Source: Roseomonas sp. KE2513 (GTDB lineage Bacteria; Pseudomonadota; Alphaproteobacteria; Acetobacterales; Acetobacteraceae). Taken from it: 64,000 bases of DNA. Position 1 is the stretch's first letter. The number at the start of each line of letters is the position of its first letter. A program made the position numbers and the translations under genes. This document shows positions 42,850-51,379 of the stretch, piece by piece. Location: assembly GCF_016107305.1 (NCBI RefSeq), contig NZ_RCVR01000007.1:124001-188000 (forward strand). The letters run 5' to 3'. The notes below the pieces were generated by a model. That model was not told the origin of the DNA and did no database searches. It saw nothing but the letters and a program-made list of their open reading frames with translations.

Positions 42850-43136
42850 CGTTGGTGACTCTGGGGAGAGGAAGAAGGAATTCTTCCTCTCCCCGAACCC
42901 CTCACCATCATCTTCTTCTTCTATCTGTTTGGAATCGCTGAGCGGCCGGTGAGCCTTGGGTCGTGGACCCGAGGCGACTGCACATGCGGGAAGGGTGCCG
43001 GGAAAAGAACCGGCTCCCATCATTCATCCGCGCCAGCCAGATGGGGATCCAAGGGCCTCAGGCCCTTGGCGGGCGCGGGACGAACGCTGCGCGTTCGCCC
43101 GGAGGTACGGAGAGGGCAACGCCCTCTCCGGGGCCA
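42850..43136 (-). repeat. Dispersed palindrome-rich repeat, copy B (inverted relative to copy A)
   Basis: Reverse-complement copy of 40077-40333. It carries an extra internal hairpin (GAACGC GCA GCGTTC type) missing from copy A and a nearly perfect GGGGAGAGGAAG / CTTCCTCTCCCC palindrome. It lies between the convergent gentisate dioxygenase and Bug receptor genes and fills that 320-bp gap. No ORF in it is credible. Confidence 0.8.
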
Positions 43137-43163
43137 GCAAGGCGGCAGTGACGAAGAGAGATT

Positions 43164-44126
43164 CTACTCCGGCTCGATCTTCGCCACCTCGGCCATCTTC
43201 GCGCTCCGCACGTTCTCGGTCGCGATGAAGCGGGTGAAGGTGGCGCGGTCTTCCGTCACTGGTTCCGCACCCTGCTCGGCGAGGCGCGCGCGGATGTCGG
43301 GCTCGCGGGAAATCGTCTGCACGGCGGTGTTCACGCGGTCGGCCTCGGCGTCGGCCAGGCCCTTCGGCGCCCACATCGCGTACCACAGCGTGAAGTCGAG
43401 CGAGGGCATGCCCTGTTCGGCGATGGTCGGGATCGCCGGCGCACGGGGCGAGCGTTGCGGACCCATGATGGCGTAGGCGCGAAGCTTCCCATCCTCGATC
43501 TGCGGCAGGGCCGAGCCGAGCGGGGCCACCATCAGCGCGGTATTGCCGGAGACAACGTCGGTCAGCGCGGGCGCGGTGCCGCGATAGGTGACGACAAGAC
43601 TGTCGAGGCCCGCCTCGCGCTTGAAGCCCTCGGTCGCCAGGTGCCCCATGGAGCCGAGGCCGGAATTGGCAAAGGTGAAGCGGTCGGGCCGCGACTTCAT
43701 CGCCGGGATTAGCGCGGCAACGCCCCCTTCCGGTGTGCTGCGCGGGTTGCCCACGAGCACCATGGGCGCCGTCGCCAGGCGCGAGATGGGCGTGAAGTCT
43801 CCCACGGGGTCGTAGGGTACGGAGCGCATCACGTGCTTGGCCATGAGCTGGATGTCGGCGTTGACGAGGTAGGTGAGCCCGTCGGCCGCCGAGCGCGCCA
43901 CCTCCGCCGCACCGAGCGTGTTGCTCGCGCCGGAGCGGTTCTCCACCACCCAGGTCGAGCCCAGCAGATCGCCGAGGCGCGTGGCGTAGATGCGCCCGAT
44001 GATGTCGATCGCCCCGCCCGGCGCCGCCGGCACGACGATGCGCACCGGCCGCCGCTGCGCGCGCACCGCAACGGGAAGGGCGGCGAGGAGCGAAGCGGCA
44101 CCGAGGCTTCGACGGCTGATGTTCAT
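43164..44126 (-). CDS. Bug/TctC-type tripartite tricarboxylate transporter substrate-binding protein
   Basis: This 320-residue protein has a signal peptide (MNISRRSLGAASLLAALPVAVRA) and the family blocks VRIVVPAAPGGAIDIIGR, WVVENRSGASNTLGA, SVPYDPVGDFTPIS, FANSGLGSMGHLATE and IPTIAEQGMP. AGGAGGGA gives best spacing to ATG 44126; a GTG six bases upstream also exists. It lies 12 bases after the class II aldolase gene, in the same transcript. No TctAB membrane genes are in the window. Confidence 0.93.
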   Translation of the reverse strand: MNISRRSLGAASLLAALPVAVRAQRRPVRIVVPAAPGGAIDIIGRIYATRLGDLLGSTWVVENRSGASNTLGAAEVARSAADGLTYLVNADIQLMAKHVMRSVPYDPVGDFTPISRLATAPMVLVGNPRSTPEGGVAALIPAMKSRPDRFTFANSGLGSMGHLATEGFKREAGLDSLVVTYRGTAPALTDVVSGNTALMVAPLGSALPQIEDGKLRAYAIMGPQRSPRAPAIPTIAEQGMPSLDFTLWYAMWAPKGLADAEADRVNTAVQTISREPDIRARLAEQGAEPVTEDRATFTRFIATENVRSAKMAEVAKIEPE

Positions 44127-44138
44127 GGCCACTCCCTC

Positions 44139-44861
44139 CTAGATGCCACCATAGCCGGCGCGGGCCCGCCAGTAGGACCAGGCGCGCTCCAGCGGCCGCT
44201 CGCCCATCAGCATGTCGCCGGCCATGCGCGTCTCGCCCTCGGTGAGGTAGCGCGGCTTGCCCATCGCCATGGCGCGGGACTGCAGTTCCGCGTTGTCCTT
44301 CATCCGCACGGAGACGAAGACCACCGCCGGAAGGGATTGCGCGGCGCAGGTGGCGCCGTGATTGCGCAGCAGCACCGAGGTGCCGCCGCCGAGCACCTTC
44401 GCCAGGCTGTCGGCCTTCGGCACGTCGTCGATGAGCATGTTCGTGTCGCCGAACTCGTCCCGGCTGTCCCAGACCGGCACCGGGCCGCCCAGCACGGAAC
44501 CCATGTGGAACACGGGCCGGAGCGGCACCTCGTCGATCACCGTATAGGGCAGCACGGCTGGCGAGTGGTGGTGCACCGTCGCCTGCACGTCCGGCCGCGC
44601 GGCGAAAATCCGCGCGTGCAGCACGCTCTCGAGGTAAGGGCGTAGGCCCTTCGGATCGACGGGGACGCCGTCCAGTGTGAACTCCAGCAGGTCGTCGCGC
44701 GTGACGATCTCGGGCGAGCGGGAGCGCGAGACGAAGAAGCGGTCCGCGCGATCGGGGTGGCGCACCGCGACATGCCCAAAGTCGTCGAGCACGTTCTCAT
44801 GCGCGAGGATGCGGTTGGCGATCACAAGGTCGCCCAGCAAGCTGTGCAGGTCCTGCTTCAA
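44139..44861 (-). CDS. Class II aldolase/adducin family protein
   Basis: This 240-residue zinc-dependent aldolase or decarboxylase-fold protein has HENVLDDFGHVAVRHPD at the N-terminus, the metal-site pair in VQATVHHHSPAVLPYT, and the third His in VLLRNHGATCAAQSL. The family includes fuculose-phosphate aldolase, ribulose-phosphate epimerase and several decarboxylases acting on hydroxylated acids. It is divergent from the MarR regulator and upstream of a Bug receptor, suggesting regulated uptake and cleavage of one substrate. Confidence 0.92.
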   Translation of the reverse strand: MKQDLHSLLGDLVIANRILAHENVLDDFGHVAVRHPDRADRFFVSRSRSPEIVTRDDLLEFTLDGVPVDPKGLRPYLESVLHARIFAARPDVQATVHHHSPAVLPYTVIDEVPLRPVFHMGSVLGGPVPVWDSRDEFGDTNMLIDDVPKADSLAKVLGGGTSVLLRNHGATCAAQSLPAVVFVSVRMKDNAELQSRAMAMGKPRYLTEGETRMAGDMLMGERPLERAWSYWRARAGYGGI

Positions 44862-44924
44862 GCCGGTGTCTCCATCCCTTTCGAGGGGTGGACCGAGCGG
44901 CGGACCTCCCCATTCCTTTGAAAA

Positions 44925-44953
44925 GGCAGTATGCGTTCTTTCAGCATACCGTC
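44925..44953. promoter_or_regulatory. Probable MarR operator in the aldolase-marR intergenic region
   Basis: Imperfect inverted repeat GGCAGTATGC ... GCATACCGTC (8 of 10 arm positions pair) with a 9-base spacer, midway between the divergent aldolase and MarR starts. The half-site CATACCGTCAA resembles TATACGGTCAA at 41734-41744. Confidence 0.5.
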
Positions 44954-45012
44954 AATGCGGCCGACCGTCGCCCGGAAGATCAGCCGACAGAACAACACGG
45001 AACCCGCACCCG

Positions 45013-45474
45013 ATGCACGAACTCTACGCCATGCCCGGGCACCTCATCCGGCGGGCCCAGCAGATATCCAGCGCCCTCTTCGCCGAGGAGGTGGCCGCGC
45101 AGGACCTCACCTCGGTGCAGTTCGGCGCTCTCTACGCCATCCGCGAGAACCCGGACGTGGACGCGACACGCCTCTCCGCCCTCATTGCGTTCGATCGCTC
45201 CACCCTTGGCGGCGTGCTCGAGCGGCTGGAGGCGAAGGGCTGGATCGAGCGCTCCCACACCGAGGGTGACCGCCGCGCCAAGCGCCTGCGCCTCACCCCG
45301 GAAGGCGAGGCGCTCCTTCGCCGCGTGGAACCCGCTGTTCGGCGCGTGCAGGAGCGCATCCTGGCACCCCTCTCGCCGACGGACCGCGCCACCCTCATCC
45401 GTCTCCTCGGCGAATTGGCGGAGGTGCACAACGAGGTGACGCCAGCGCCGCTGCGCCGCCGGGCAGTGGGGTAG
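45013..45474 (+). CDS. MarR family transcriptional regulator
   Basis: This 153-residue winged-helix regulator has LTSVQFGALYAIRENPDVDA, the recognition helix in LSALIAFDRSTLGGVLERLE, the wing IERSHTEGDRRAKRLRLTPEG, and dimerising helices at both ends. It is divergent from the class II aldolase gene. MarR proteins of this type commonly repress aromatic-acid catabolic genes and respond to phenolic ligands. Resembling half-sites upstream of this gene and at the gentisate promoter suggest that it controls both units. The start MHELYAM is preceded only by a weak ribosome site. Confidence 0.92.
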   Translation: MHELYAMPGHLIRRAQQISSALFAEEVAAQDLTSVQFGALYAIRENPDVDATRLSALIAFDRSTLGGVLERLEAKGWIERSHTEGDRRAKRLRLTPEGEALLRRVEPAVRRVQERILAPLSPTDRATLIRLLGELAEVHNEVTPAPLRRRAVG

Positions 45475-45477
45475 CCG

Positions 45478-46929
45478 CTACCCCCGGAAGCGCCCGAGGA
45501 AGGCCACGACCTCCTGCAGGGTCGGCGGACGGTGCAACACCGCCCAGCGATCCCTCAGGAAGGCGAGGTAGGCATTGCCCAGCGCGGTCGTCAGCCCATA
45601 GGCCACCGCCGCGTTGATCGCACCGCCCGCGATGCTGCCGACCCCGGGCACGAGCTTCAGCAGCGTGCCGAAGGCCCGGGCCGCGACCCTGCCGCCCATC
45701 CCCGCCGCGGCCGGGCCGAGCAGCGCGGCGGCGACAGCCTTCAGCGGCATCTCCTCGGCCGGCGTGCCCATGCGGACGGTCACGTCCACGATCATCTTCG
45801 CCTGCAAGCCGAAGAGCAGCGCGGCATCGGCGAAGGGCAGGGGGGTGGCCGAGAGGGCGGCGGCCGCCCTCGCATGCGCGGCAATGGCCGCCTCCGCCTC
45901 GGCGATCTTCGGCGCGAGGGCGACGAGATTCGCCGCCGCCGCCGCCGCGCGCCGCCCGGCCGGCAGGGCCGCGACGGTGGCCGCCACCAACTCCTCCAGC
46001 CCGCGCGCCTCTACCTTCGCGCCGCCTGGAAACAGGCGCGGGGCCGCCACCACCCGCAGCACGGCCGTGGCCTCCGGCACCAGCGCCCTCGCGGCCTCCG
46101 AGAGCCGGTCCTCCCCCCAGGCCTTGGTCAGCACGAGGATCACCGGAACCCCGCCCTGCGCCAGCAGGCGAGCGAGATCCCGGTCCGCCGGCTCCACCCG
46201 CTCCCCCGCCGAATCGACGCAGAGCCAGGCCACGTGCAGCCGCTCCTCCTCGGGCAGGGCGGACAGGCGGGCCAGCTCCGCCTCCACCGCCTCCCGCGTC
46301 TCGCCATAGGCGCCCGGCTCCAGCCCGCGCGTATCGGCCAGGTGCAGCGGCGCGCAGGGGTGCCGGTACCAGGTGGCGGCGGAGGAGACCGGCGCGCCCT
46401 CTCCCGCCTCCGCCACCACGCGCCCAAAGACTGCGTTCACCAGGGTGCTCTTGCCCGCCCCGGATCGGCCGGCCAGCAGAACGTTGCAGCGCTGCATCCC
46501 CGCCAGACGGTCCTCCACGCCAGGAAGCGCCGCCACCGCGTCATCCAGCAGGGTCGTGCCCCGCCCGAGCAGCCGGCCGAGCCATGTCCCGCGCCGCGGG
46601 GCGGGGCGGGTGAAGCCGCGCACCACCGCTGCCCGATCTCCCAGCGCCGAGAGCTTCTTCACCCGCAGCGCCGTCAGCAGGGCGATCAGCCCCGGCGCGG
46701 CCTCCGCCCCCTCCACCAGCATCGGCCGCAGGGCCGTCGCGAGCGGCAGGGGGCCGGGATCGGGAAGCCCCGCCGCGGCCGCGATCTCCGCCCGCTCCGC
46801 CCGGGTGCAGAGCAGCAGGAGCGGCAGCGGGTCGCCCCCGGCCACGGCACGGCGGGCGTGCTCCAGCGCGACGGCGATCGGGTCGGCCTTGACGGGCTTG
46901 CGGCGCATCACGACGACTCTGCCCGGCAT
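45478..46929 (-). CDS. Era/TrmE-like GTPase with C-terminal DUF697-like membrane region
   Basis: This 483-residue protein has about 140 N-terminal residues of unassigned sequence, then a GTPase domain: P-loop GRSGAGKS at 154-161, switch II DTRG, and the TKAW-type base-recognition motif (VLTKAWGED). The C-terminal 120 residues have a hydrophobic, glycine- and alanine-rich segment (FGTLLKLVPGVGSIAGGAIN) typical of DUF697/YcjF-like proteins. It may act as a membrane-associated GTPase. The start codon, preceded by GGGAGGGGA, overlaps the start codon of the divergent membrane protein gene. Confidence 0.85.
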   Translation of the reverse strand: MPGRVVVMRRKPVKADPIAVALEHARRAVAGGDPLPLLLLCTRAERAEIAAAAGLPDPGPLPLATALRPMLVEGAEAAPGLIALLTALRVKKLSALGDRAAVVRGFTRPAPRRGTWLGRLLGRGTTLLDDAVAALPGVEDRLAGMQRCNVLLAGRSGAGKSTLVNAVFGRVVAEAGEGAPVSSAATWYRHPCAPLHLADTRGLEPGAYGETREAVEAELARLSALPEEERLHVAWLCVDSAGERVEPADRDLARLLAQGGVPVILVLTKAWGEDRLSEAARALVPEATAVLRVVAAPRLFPGGAKVEARGLEELVAATVAALPAGRRAAAAAANLVALAPKIAEAEAAIAAHARAAAALSATPLPFADAALLFGLQAKMIVDVTVRMGTPAEEMPLKAVAAALLGPAAAGMGGRVAARAFGTLLKLVPGVGSIAGGAINAAVAYGLTTALGNAYLAFLRDRWAVLHRPPTLQEVVAFLGRFRG

Positions 46930-47644
46930 GTCCCCTCCCGTCCAACCCCCTCCAGCTCTCCAGGCCCCTGATCAGGAGGGCGGCAGCGCCTCTCTCATCG
47001 CCGCCCTGCTCGCGGGCAGCGAGGCGGAGCTGGCGGCGGAGCTGGAACCAGCGGTGGAGGCCTTCATCGGCAACGCCGTCTTCCGCTACGTGGCGGAGGA
47101 GGCGCTGGTCGCCATCTCCGTCACCGCCGTCTTCTTCGCTCTCGCGGCCGTCGCGCCCCTCCTGCCCAGCGTCGGCTGGGCCATCGCGGCGGCGGGCGCG
47201 GTGCTCCTCTGGTACCTCCTCCACTTCGCACAGGGGGTGATCTCCACCTGGCCGCTCGTCCGCGCCCTGTTCCTGCTGCGCGGTGCTCCGGTCTTCCGCT
47301 TCGCCCTCTTCGTTCTTGCCCGCCACGCGATCACAATGCTGGAGACGAAGATGGAGGAGGTGGGCCGCGCCGCCTCCCTCATCCCCCGCCTCGGTCTCCG
47401 CGCCGCGCGCCTTGTCTACCAGGACGACCGCGACCGCGTGGCCCTCGCCCTGGCCGACGCCCTCGGCAAGGCCGTGCGGCGGGAACTCCTCTGGACGGCG
47501 GCGCTCGGCCTCCTGCCCATGCTCGTGGTGATGTTCGGCTTCCGCTCGGCCCTCATGTGGAAGGCGGGCCTCTACGGCGTCGCCCATATGGCCTGGTGGG
47601 AGCTGCTGCTGCTCCCCTTCCGCGGTATCGGCATGGGATTCTAG
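46928..47644 (+). CDS. Hypothetical membrane protein beside GTPase
   Basis: This protein of about 238 residues has a helical soluble N-terminus, two adjoining membrane helices around residues 58-100 (VAISVTAVFFALAAVAPLLP onward), an amphipathic middle (ITMLETKMEEVGRAASLIPR), and a further helix near 190-210. The start ATG is the reverse partner of the GTPase start (shared CATG); no good ribosome site precedes it, so a later start is possible. The divergent arrangement with a DUF697-type GTPase suggests that the two proteins work together at the membrane. Family not recognised. Confidence 0.7.
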   Translation: MSPPVQPPPALQAPDQEGGSASLIAALLAGSEAELAAELEPAVEAFIGNAVFRYVAEEALVAISVTAVFFALAAVAPLLPSVGWAIAAAGAVLLWYLLHFAQGVISTWPLVRALFLLRGAPVFRFALFVLARHAITMLETKMEEVGRAASLIPRLGLRAARLVYQDDRDRVALALADALGKAVRRELLWTAALGLLPMLVVMFGFRSALMWKAGLYGVAHMAWWELLLLPFRGIGMGF

Positions 47645-47731
47645 GAAGCACCCCAGGGTATCGCGCCGCCCCGCATGGCCGCCCGGGCGTTACACCAGGG
47701 GCCTCACTGGCCCGGGCGAGGATGCAAGACG

Positions 47732-48496
47732 ATGAGGATCCCCACCCTCTTCACCGCGGACCGCCGGCACGCGATCGGCACCCTCGCCGCCGCGGGGCTG
47801 GGCGCGGCCTCCGGCCCGGCCGCCGCGCAGGGCCGCCAGCCCGGCGGGGCGGCGCATGTCGTGCTGCTCGGCGACTCATCCTTCGACAACAAGGCCTATG
47901 TGGGCGGCCAACCCGATGTTGTGACGCATCTGCGCGGTCGGCTGCCGCCCCCCTGGCAGGCGACCCTGGCCGCGGTGGACGGCGCGGTATCGGGCGACGT
48001 GCCGCGGCAACTCGCGCGTGTTCCGGCAGAGGCCACGCATCTGGTGGTCAGCGTCGGCGGCAATGACGGTCTCCGGCAGGAAGGGGTGTTCCAGCAGGCC
48101 GCCAGGAGCGTCGGCGAGGGCGCGGCCAGGCTCGCTGATGTACGCGAGCGCTTCCGGCAGGACTACCGCGCCATGCTCGACGCCGTCCTCGCGCGGGGGC
48201 TGCCGACGGCCCTCTGCACGGTCTACGACCCGCGCTTCCCCGATCCGCTGCGCCAGCGCCTGGCCCTGGCGGGCCTCGCGCTGTTCAACGACGTGATTAT
48301 CCGGGCCGCCTTCTCGCGCGGCCTGCCCCTGCTCGACCTGCGCCTCATCTGCAGCGAGGACGCCGACTTCGCGAACCCCATCGAGCCCTCCGGACAGGGC
48401 GGCGGCAAGATCGCGGGGGCCATTCTCCATCTGCTCTCGGAGCACGACTTCGGCCGACAGCATCCCGAAGTCTTCACCGGCAGCCCTCGCCGGTAG
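47732..48496 (+). CDS. SGNH/GDSL hydrolase family protein
   Basis: This 254-residue protein has a likely signal peptide (about residues 1-32, with AAAQG). SGNH block I is VLLGDSSFDNKAYV with the Ser nucleophile, block III is VVSVGGNDGL, and the terminal block reads DFANPIEPSGQGGGKIA. The usual DxxHP catalytic His is replaced by Glu (NPIEPS), so the catalytic base is unclear. The substrate is unknown; relatives are esterases or lipases. Confidence 0.85.
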   Translation: MRIPTLFTADRRHAIGTLAAAGLGAASGPAAAQGRQPGGAAHVVLLGDSSFDNKAYVGGQPDVVTHLRGRLPPPWQATLAAVDGAVSGDVPRQLARVPAEATHLVVSVGGNDGLRQEGVFQQAARSVGEGAARLADVRERFRQDYRAMLDAVLARGLPTALCTVYDPRFPDPLRQRLALAGLALFNDVIIRAAFSRGLPLLDLRLICSEDADFANPIEPSGQGGGKIAGAILHLLSEHDFGRQHPEVFTGSPRR

Positions 48497-48686
48497 TGCC
48501 TCAAGCCCTCGCGCGCCGGTCTCAGCCACGCCGAGGCGCCCTCCCGGCCCGAAACTCCCTGTTCGCCAGGAAGGACAACCTGTGGGTGGATGCCGAGCCC
48601 GCGCATCACGCTGAGCGCGACGCCGTAACCGCCCGATCCATGCGGACCTCGCCTGCCAAGCCGGGAGGAGGCTGGACCACCCGGTG

Positions 48687-49349
48687 TCAGCCGCCGTCGT
48701 GCCCTTCCGGCAGGAAGGCCCGCGAACGGCTCAGCAATTCCTCCACCCCATGGGCGGGCAGCAGCACCGTCCCATCCTCCCCCACCAGCGCCCGACTGTT
48801 CACGGCCGCGATCGCCACCTCCGGCATCGTCTCCGCGATCCGGCTGCGCAGCCGCGCATGGCTTGCCTCCCCGGGCTCCGCATGGGTCAGCACCACGAGG
48901 CAGGGGATGCCGGCCGAGCGCAGGGAGGCGGCCAACCCCGCCAGTGTTCCGGTCCCCGCGAAGGAGCGCCCTCCTTCCGCATTGATCACCAGCCAGACGA
49001 GATGGGGCCGCCGCTCCGCCGGCAGCGCGGCCAGCGAGGCCTCGAAGGCCCGCACCTGCGCCGCGCTCTCCGCCGCCTCCAGCCCCCGCGTGTCGCCCAG
49101 CGCGAGGGGGAGGGGGGACCTCTCCCCGTACCAGCTCGTCCCTGCCGTCACCGGCGCCCCGGCGCCCGCTGGCGCCGTTCCCTCGCCGAGGACGGCATTC
49201 ACCAGCGCGCTCTTCCCCGCGCCTGTCGGCCCCACGAGCAGGATTCGCCCGCGCCCTACCGCCCAGTCCGGTGCCGCCGCCCTGGAACGGAAAAGGCCCG
49301 GGGCGGCGCCGCGAAGCGCCCCCCAGGCCTTTCCAAACAACCGCGCCAC
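48687..49349 (-). CDS. Small P-loop GTPase (Era-like, YeeP type)
   Basis: This 220-residue protein has a P-loop GPTGAGKS at about residues 40-47, a GDTRG switch II, and VVLTHAEPGE in place of the NKxD base-recognition motif. Layout and motifs resemble the GTPase domain of the larger protein at 45.5-46.9 kb (same GxSGAGKS, DTRG, similar lengths between motifs), so the two are probably paralogues. It has no membrane region. It lies between an SGNH hydrolase and the TRAP operon without clear functional links. Confidence 0.85.
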   Translation of the reverse strand: MARLFGKAWGALRGAAPGLFRSRAAAPDWAVGRGRILLVGPTGAGKSALVNAVLGEGTAPAGAGAPVTAGTSWYGERSPLPLALGDTRGLEAAESAAQVRAFEASLAALPAERRPHLVWLVINAEGGRSFAGTGTLAGLAASLRSAGIPCLVVLTHAEPGEASHARLRSRIAETMPEVAIAAVNSRALVGEDGTVLLPAHGVEELLSRSRAFLPEGHDGG

Positions 49350-49356
49350 CGGCAGC

Positions 49357-50769
49357 CTAGCGGAAGTTGAAGGGCGGCGGCTCCTCTTCGCCCGTATCGG
49401 GCATCGGCACTTCGATACGGACCGTGCTCGGATCTACGCCGGTTCCCTTGTCGATCCAGTAGGTCACACTCTCCGGCCAGAGGATTACGACTCCCACCAG
49501 CACCACCTGCAGCACCAGCCAGGGAATGGCGCCCCAGTAAATGTCGCGCGACAGCACCGTCTTTGGCGCGATGCCGCGCAGGTAGAACAGTGCGAAGCCG
49601 AAAGGCGGGTGCATGAAGCTCGTCTGCAGGTTAATGCAGAGCAGCACGCCAAACCAGACGAGGTCGATGCCCAGCTTGGCTGCCACCGGCGCCAGCAACG
49701 GCACGATGATGAAGGCAATCTCGAAGAAGTCGAGGAAGAAGGCGAGGAAGAAGACGAAAATATTAACGAAGATGAGGAAGCCAATCTGCCCGCCCGGCAA
49801 GCCGGAAAGGATGTGCTCCAGCCAGATGGAGCCATCGACGCCCTGGAACACGAGTGAGAAGACGGTGGCGCCGAGCAGGATGAAGATCACCATGGCGGTG
49901 ATGCGCATGGTGTTGCCCATGGCCTCCCGCAGCAGCGCCCAGGTGTAGCGCCCGTTGGCGACGGCCAGGACGACGGCGCCCACAGCGCCCATGGCGCCCG
50001 CCTCGGTCGGCGTGGCCAGCCCCATAAAGATAGTGCCGAGCACGAGGAAGATGAGGACAATGGACGGCACCATCCCCTTGGCCACGCGCCAGATCAGCGG
50101 CCAGCCGCGGGCGCCCAGCGCCTCGTCCGGCAGCGGCGGCACTTTGTGCGGCGCGAAGATCGAGACGCCGACGATGAAGAGGATAAAGAGCAGGATCTGC
50201 AGGATCGAGGGCCCGATCGCGCCCGCATACATGTCGCCCACCGAGCGCCCGAGCTGGTCGCCCAGCACGATCAGCACGAGGGAGGGCGGGATGAGCTGCG
50301 TGATGGTGCCCGACGCCGCGATCACGCCCGTCGCGATCCGCATATCGTAGCCGTACTTGATCATGATCGGCAGGCTGATCATGCCCATGGCGATGACCGA
50401 GGCCGCGACGGTGCCCGTGATGGCGCCGAGCACCGCGCCCACGAGGATCACCGCATAGGCGAGGCCGCCCGGGATCTTCCCGAAGAGCTGCCCCGTCCCC
50501 TCCAGCAGGTCCTCCGCCAGCCCGCAGCGCTCGAGGATCGCGCCCATCAGCGTGAAGAAGGGGATCGAGAGCAGCAGGTCGTTCGACAGCGTGCCGAAGA
50601 CACGGAGCGGCAGCACGCCGAGGTAGTCTGTCGTGAAGAAGCCGAGCTCGATCGAGATGAAGCCGAAGAACAGCCCCACCGCGGCTAGGGAGAAGGCCAC
50701 GGGGAAGCCGATCAGAAGAAACACCACCAGGCCGCCGAACATCAGCGGCGGCATGTAGTCCGCGTTCAT
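49357..50769 (-). CDS. dctM: TRAP transporter large permease subunit (DctM)
   Basis: This 470-residue protein has about twelve membrane helices and DctM hallmarks: LLIGFPVAFSLAAVGLFFG, LLSIPFFTLMGAILERCGLAEDLL, AVLGAITGTVAASVIAMGMI, IPPSLVLIVLGDQLGRSVGD and LVWFGVLLCINLQTSFMHPP. It forms the transport channel of a sodium-driven TRAP importer together with DctQ and the receptor encoded upstream. It is the last gene of the DctP-DctQ-DctM operon. The C-terminal 25 residues are acidic and proline-rich. Confidence 0.95.
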   Translation of the reverse strand: MNADYMPPLMFGGLVVFLLIGFPVAFSLAAVGLFFGFISIELGFFTTDYLGVLPLRVFGTLSNDLLLSIPFFTLMGAILERCGLAEDLLEGTGQLFGKIPGGLAYAVILVGAVLGAITGTVAASVIAMGMISLPIMIKYGYDMRIATGVIAASGTITQLIPPSLVLIVLGDQLGRSVGDMYAGAIGPSILQILLFILFIVGVSIFAPHKVPPLPDEALGARGWPLIWRVAKGMVPSIVLIFLVLGTIFMGLATPTEAGAMGAVGAVVLAVANGRYTWALLREAMGNTMRITAMVIFILLGATVFSLVFQGVDGSIWLEHILSGLPGGQIGFLIFVNIFVFFLAFFLDFFEIAFIIVPLLAPVAAKLGIDLVWFGVLLCINLQTSFMHPPFGFALFYLRGIAPKTVLSRDIYWGAIPWLVLQVVLVGVVILWPESVTYWIDKGTGVDPSTVRIEVPMPDTGEEEPPPFNFR

Positions 50770-50800
50770 GTGAAGGATCGTCCAGTCAGGGTCTGGTGGG

Positions 50801-51355
50801 TCACTGGAGCGGCCGCTCGTATTCCACGACCGCCTCCCCCTCGGGCTTCAGGCCCCGCAGCAGCGCAATCCGCTTGATGAGCTCGGATACTCCCTGCAGC
50901 GCGATCATGAGGAAGCCGACCGGCAGGATCAGCTTCACTGGCCAGCGGATCAGCCCGCCCGCGTTCTGGCTACCCTCGCCCCGCTGCCAGCTGTCGAGGA
51001 AGAAGGGCCAGGTCATCCAGGTCAGCAGGATCATGGCCGGAAGGAGGAAGACGATGATGCCCAGGATATCGACCCACAGTCGCGCCCGTGGCCCGAAGCT
51101 GCCGTAGAGGATGTCCACCCGGACATGCTCGTTCCGGAACAGCGTGTAGGACGCCCCCAACATCACCATGCCGGCGAAGAGGTACCACTGTACCTCCAGC
51201 CAAGCATTGGACGAGTAGGAGAGGCCGTAGCGCACCGTGGCGTTGCCAGCGCTGATCGCGCAGGCCAGCAACGTCATCCAGTCCGCCGCACGGCCGAATA
51301 GCGCGTTCACGCTGTCGACCATGCGGCTGAAGGCCAACAAGGGCTTCATCGTCAC
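50801..51355 (-). CDS. dctQ: TRAP transporter small permease subunit (DctQ)
   Basis: This 184-residue protein has four membrane helices and the typical EVQWYLFAGMVMLGASYTLF and NEHVRVDILYG segments of DctQ. A GTG (51355) following AAGGATACTG or an ATG two codons later can start it. It lies between the receptor and the large permease in the order P-Q-M. Confidence 0.93.
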   Translation of the reverse strand: MTMKPLLAFSRMVDSVNALFGRAADWMTLLACAISAGNATVRYGLSYSSNAWLEVQWYLFAGMVMLGASYTLFRNEHVRVDILYGSFGPRARLWVDILGIIVFLLPAMILLTWMTWPFFLDSWQRGEGSQNAGGLIRWPVKLILPVGFLMIALQGVSELIKRIALLRGLKPEGEAVVEYERPLQ

Positions 51356-51379
51356 CAGTATCCTTGTGCCTGCCCGGCC

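Noticed and set aside
42672-43023. ORFs of about 80-135 residues across the second repeat copy
   Set aside because: They consist mainly of translated repeat hairpins antisense to gentisate dioxygenase.
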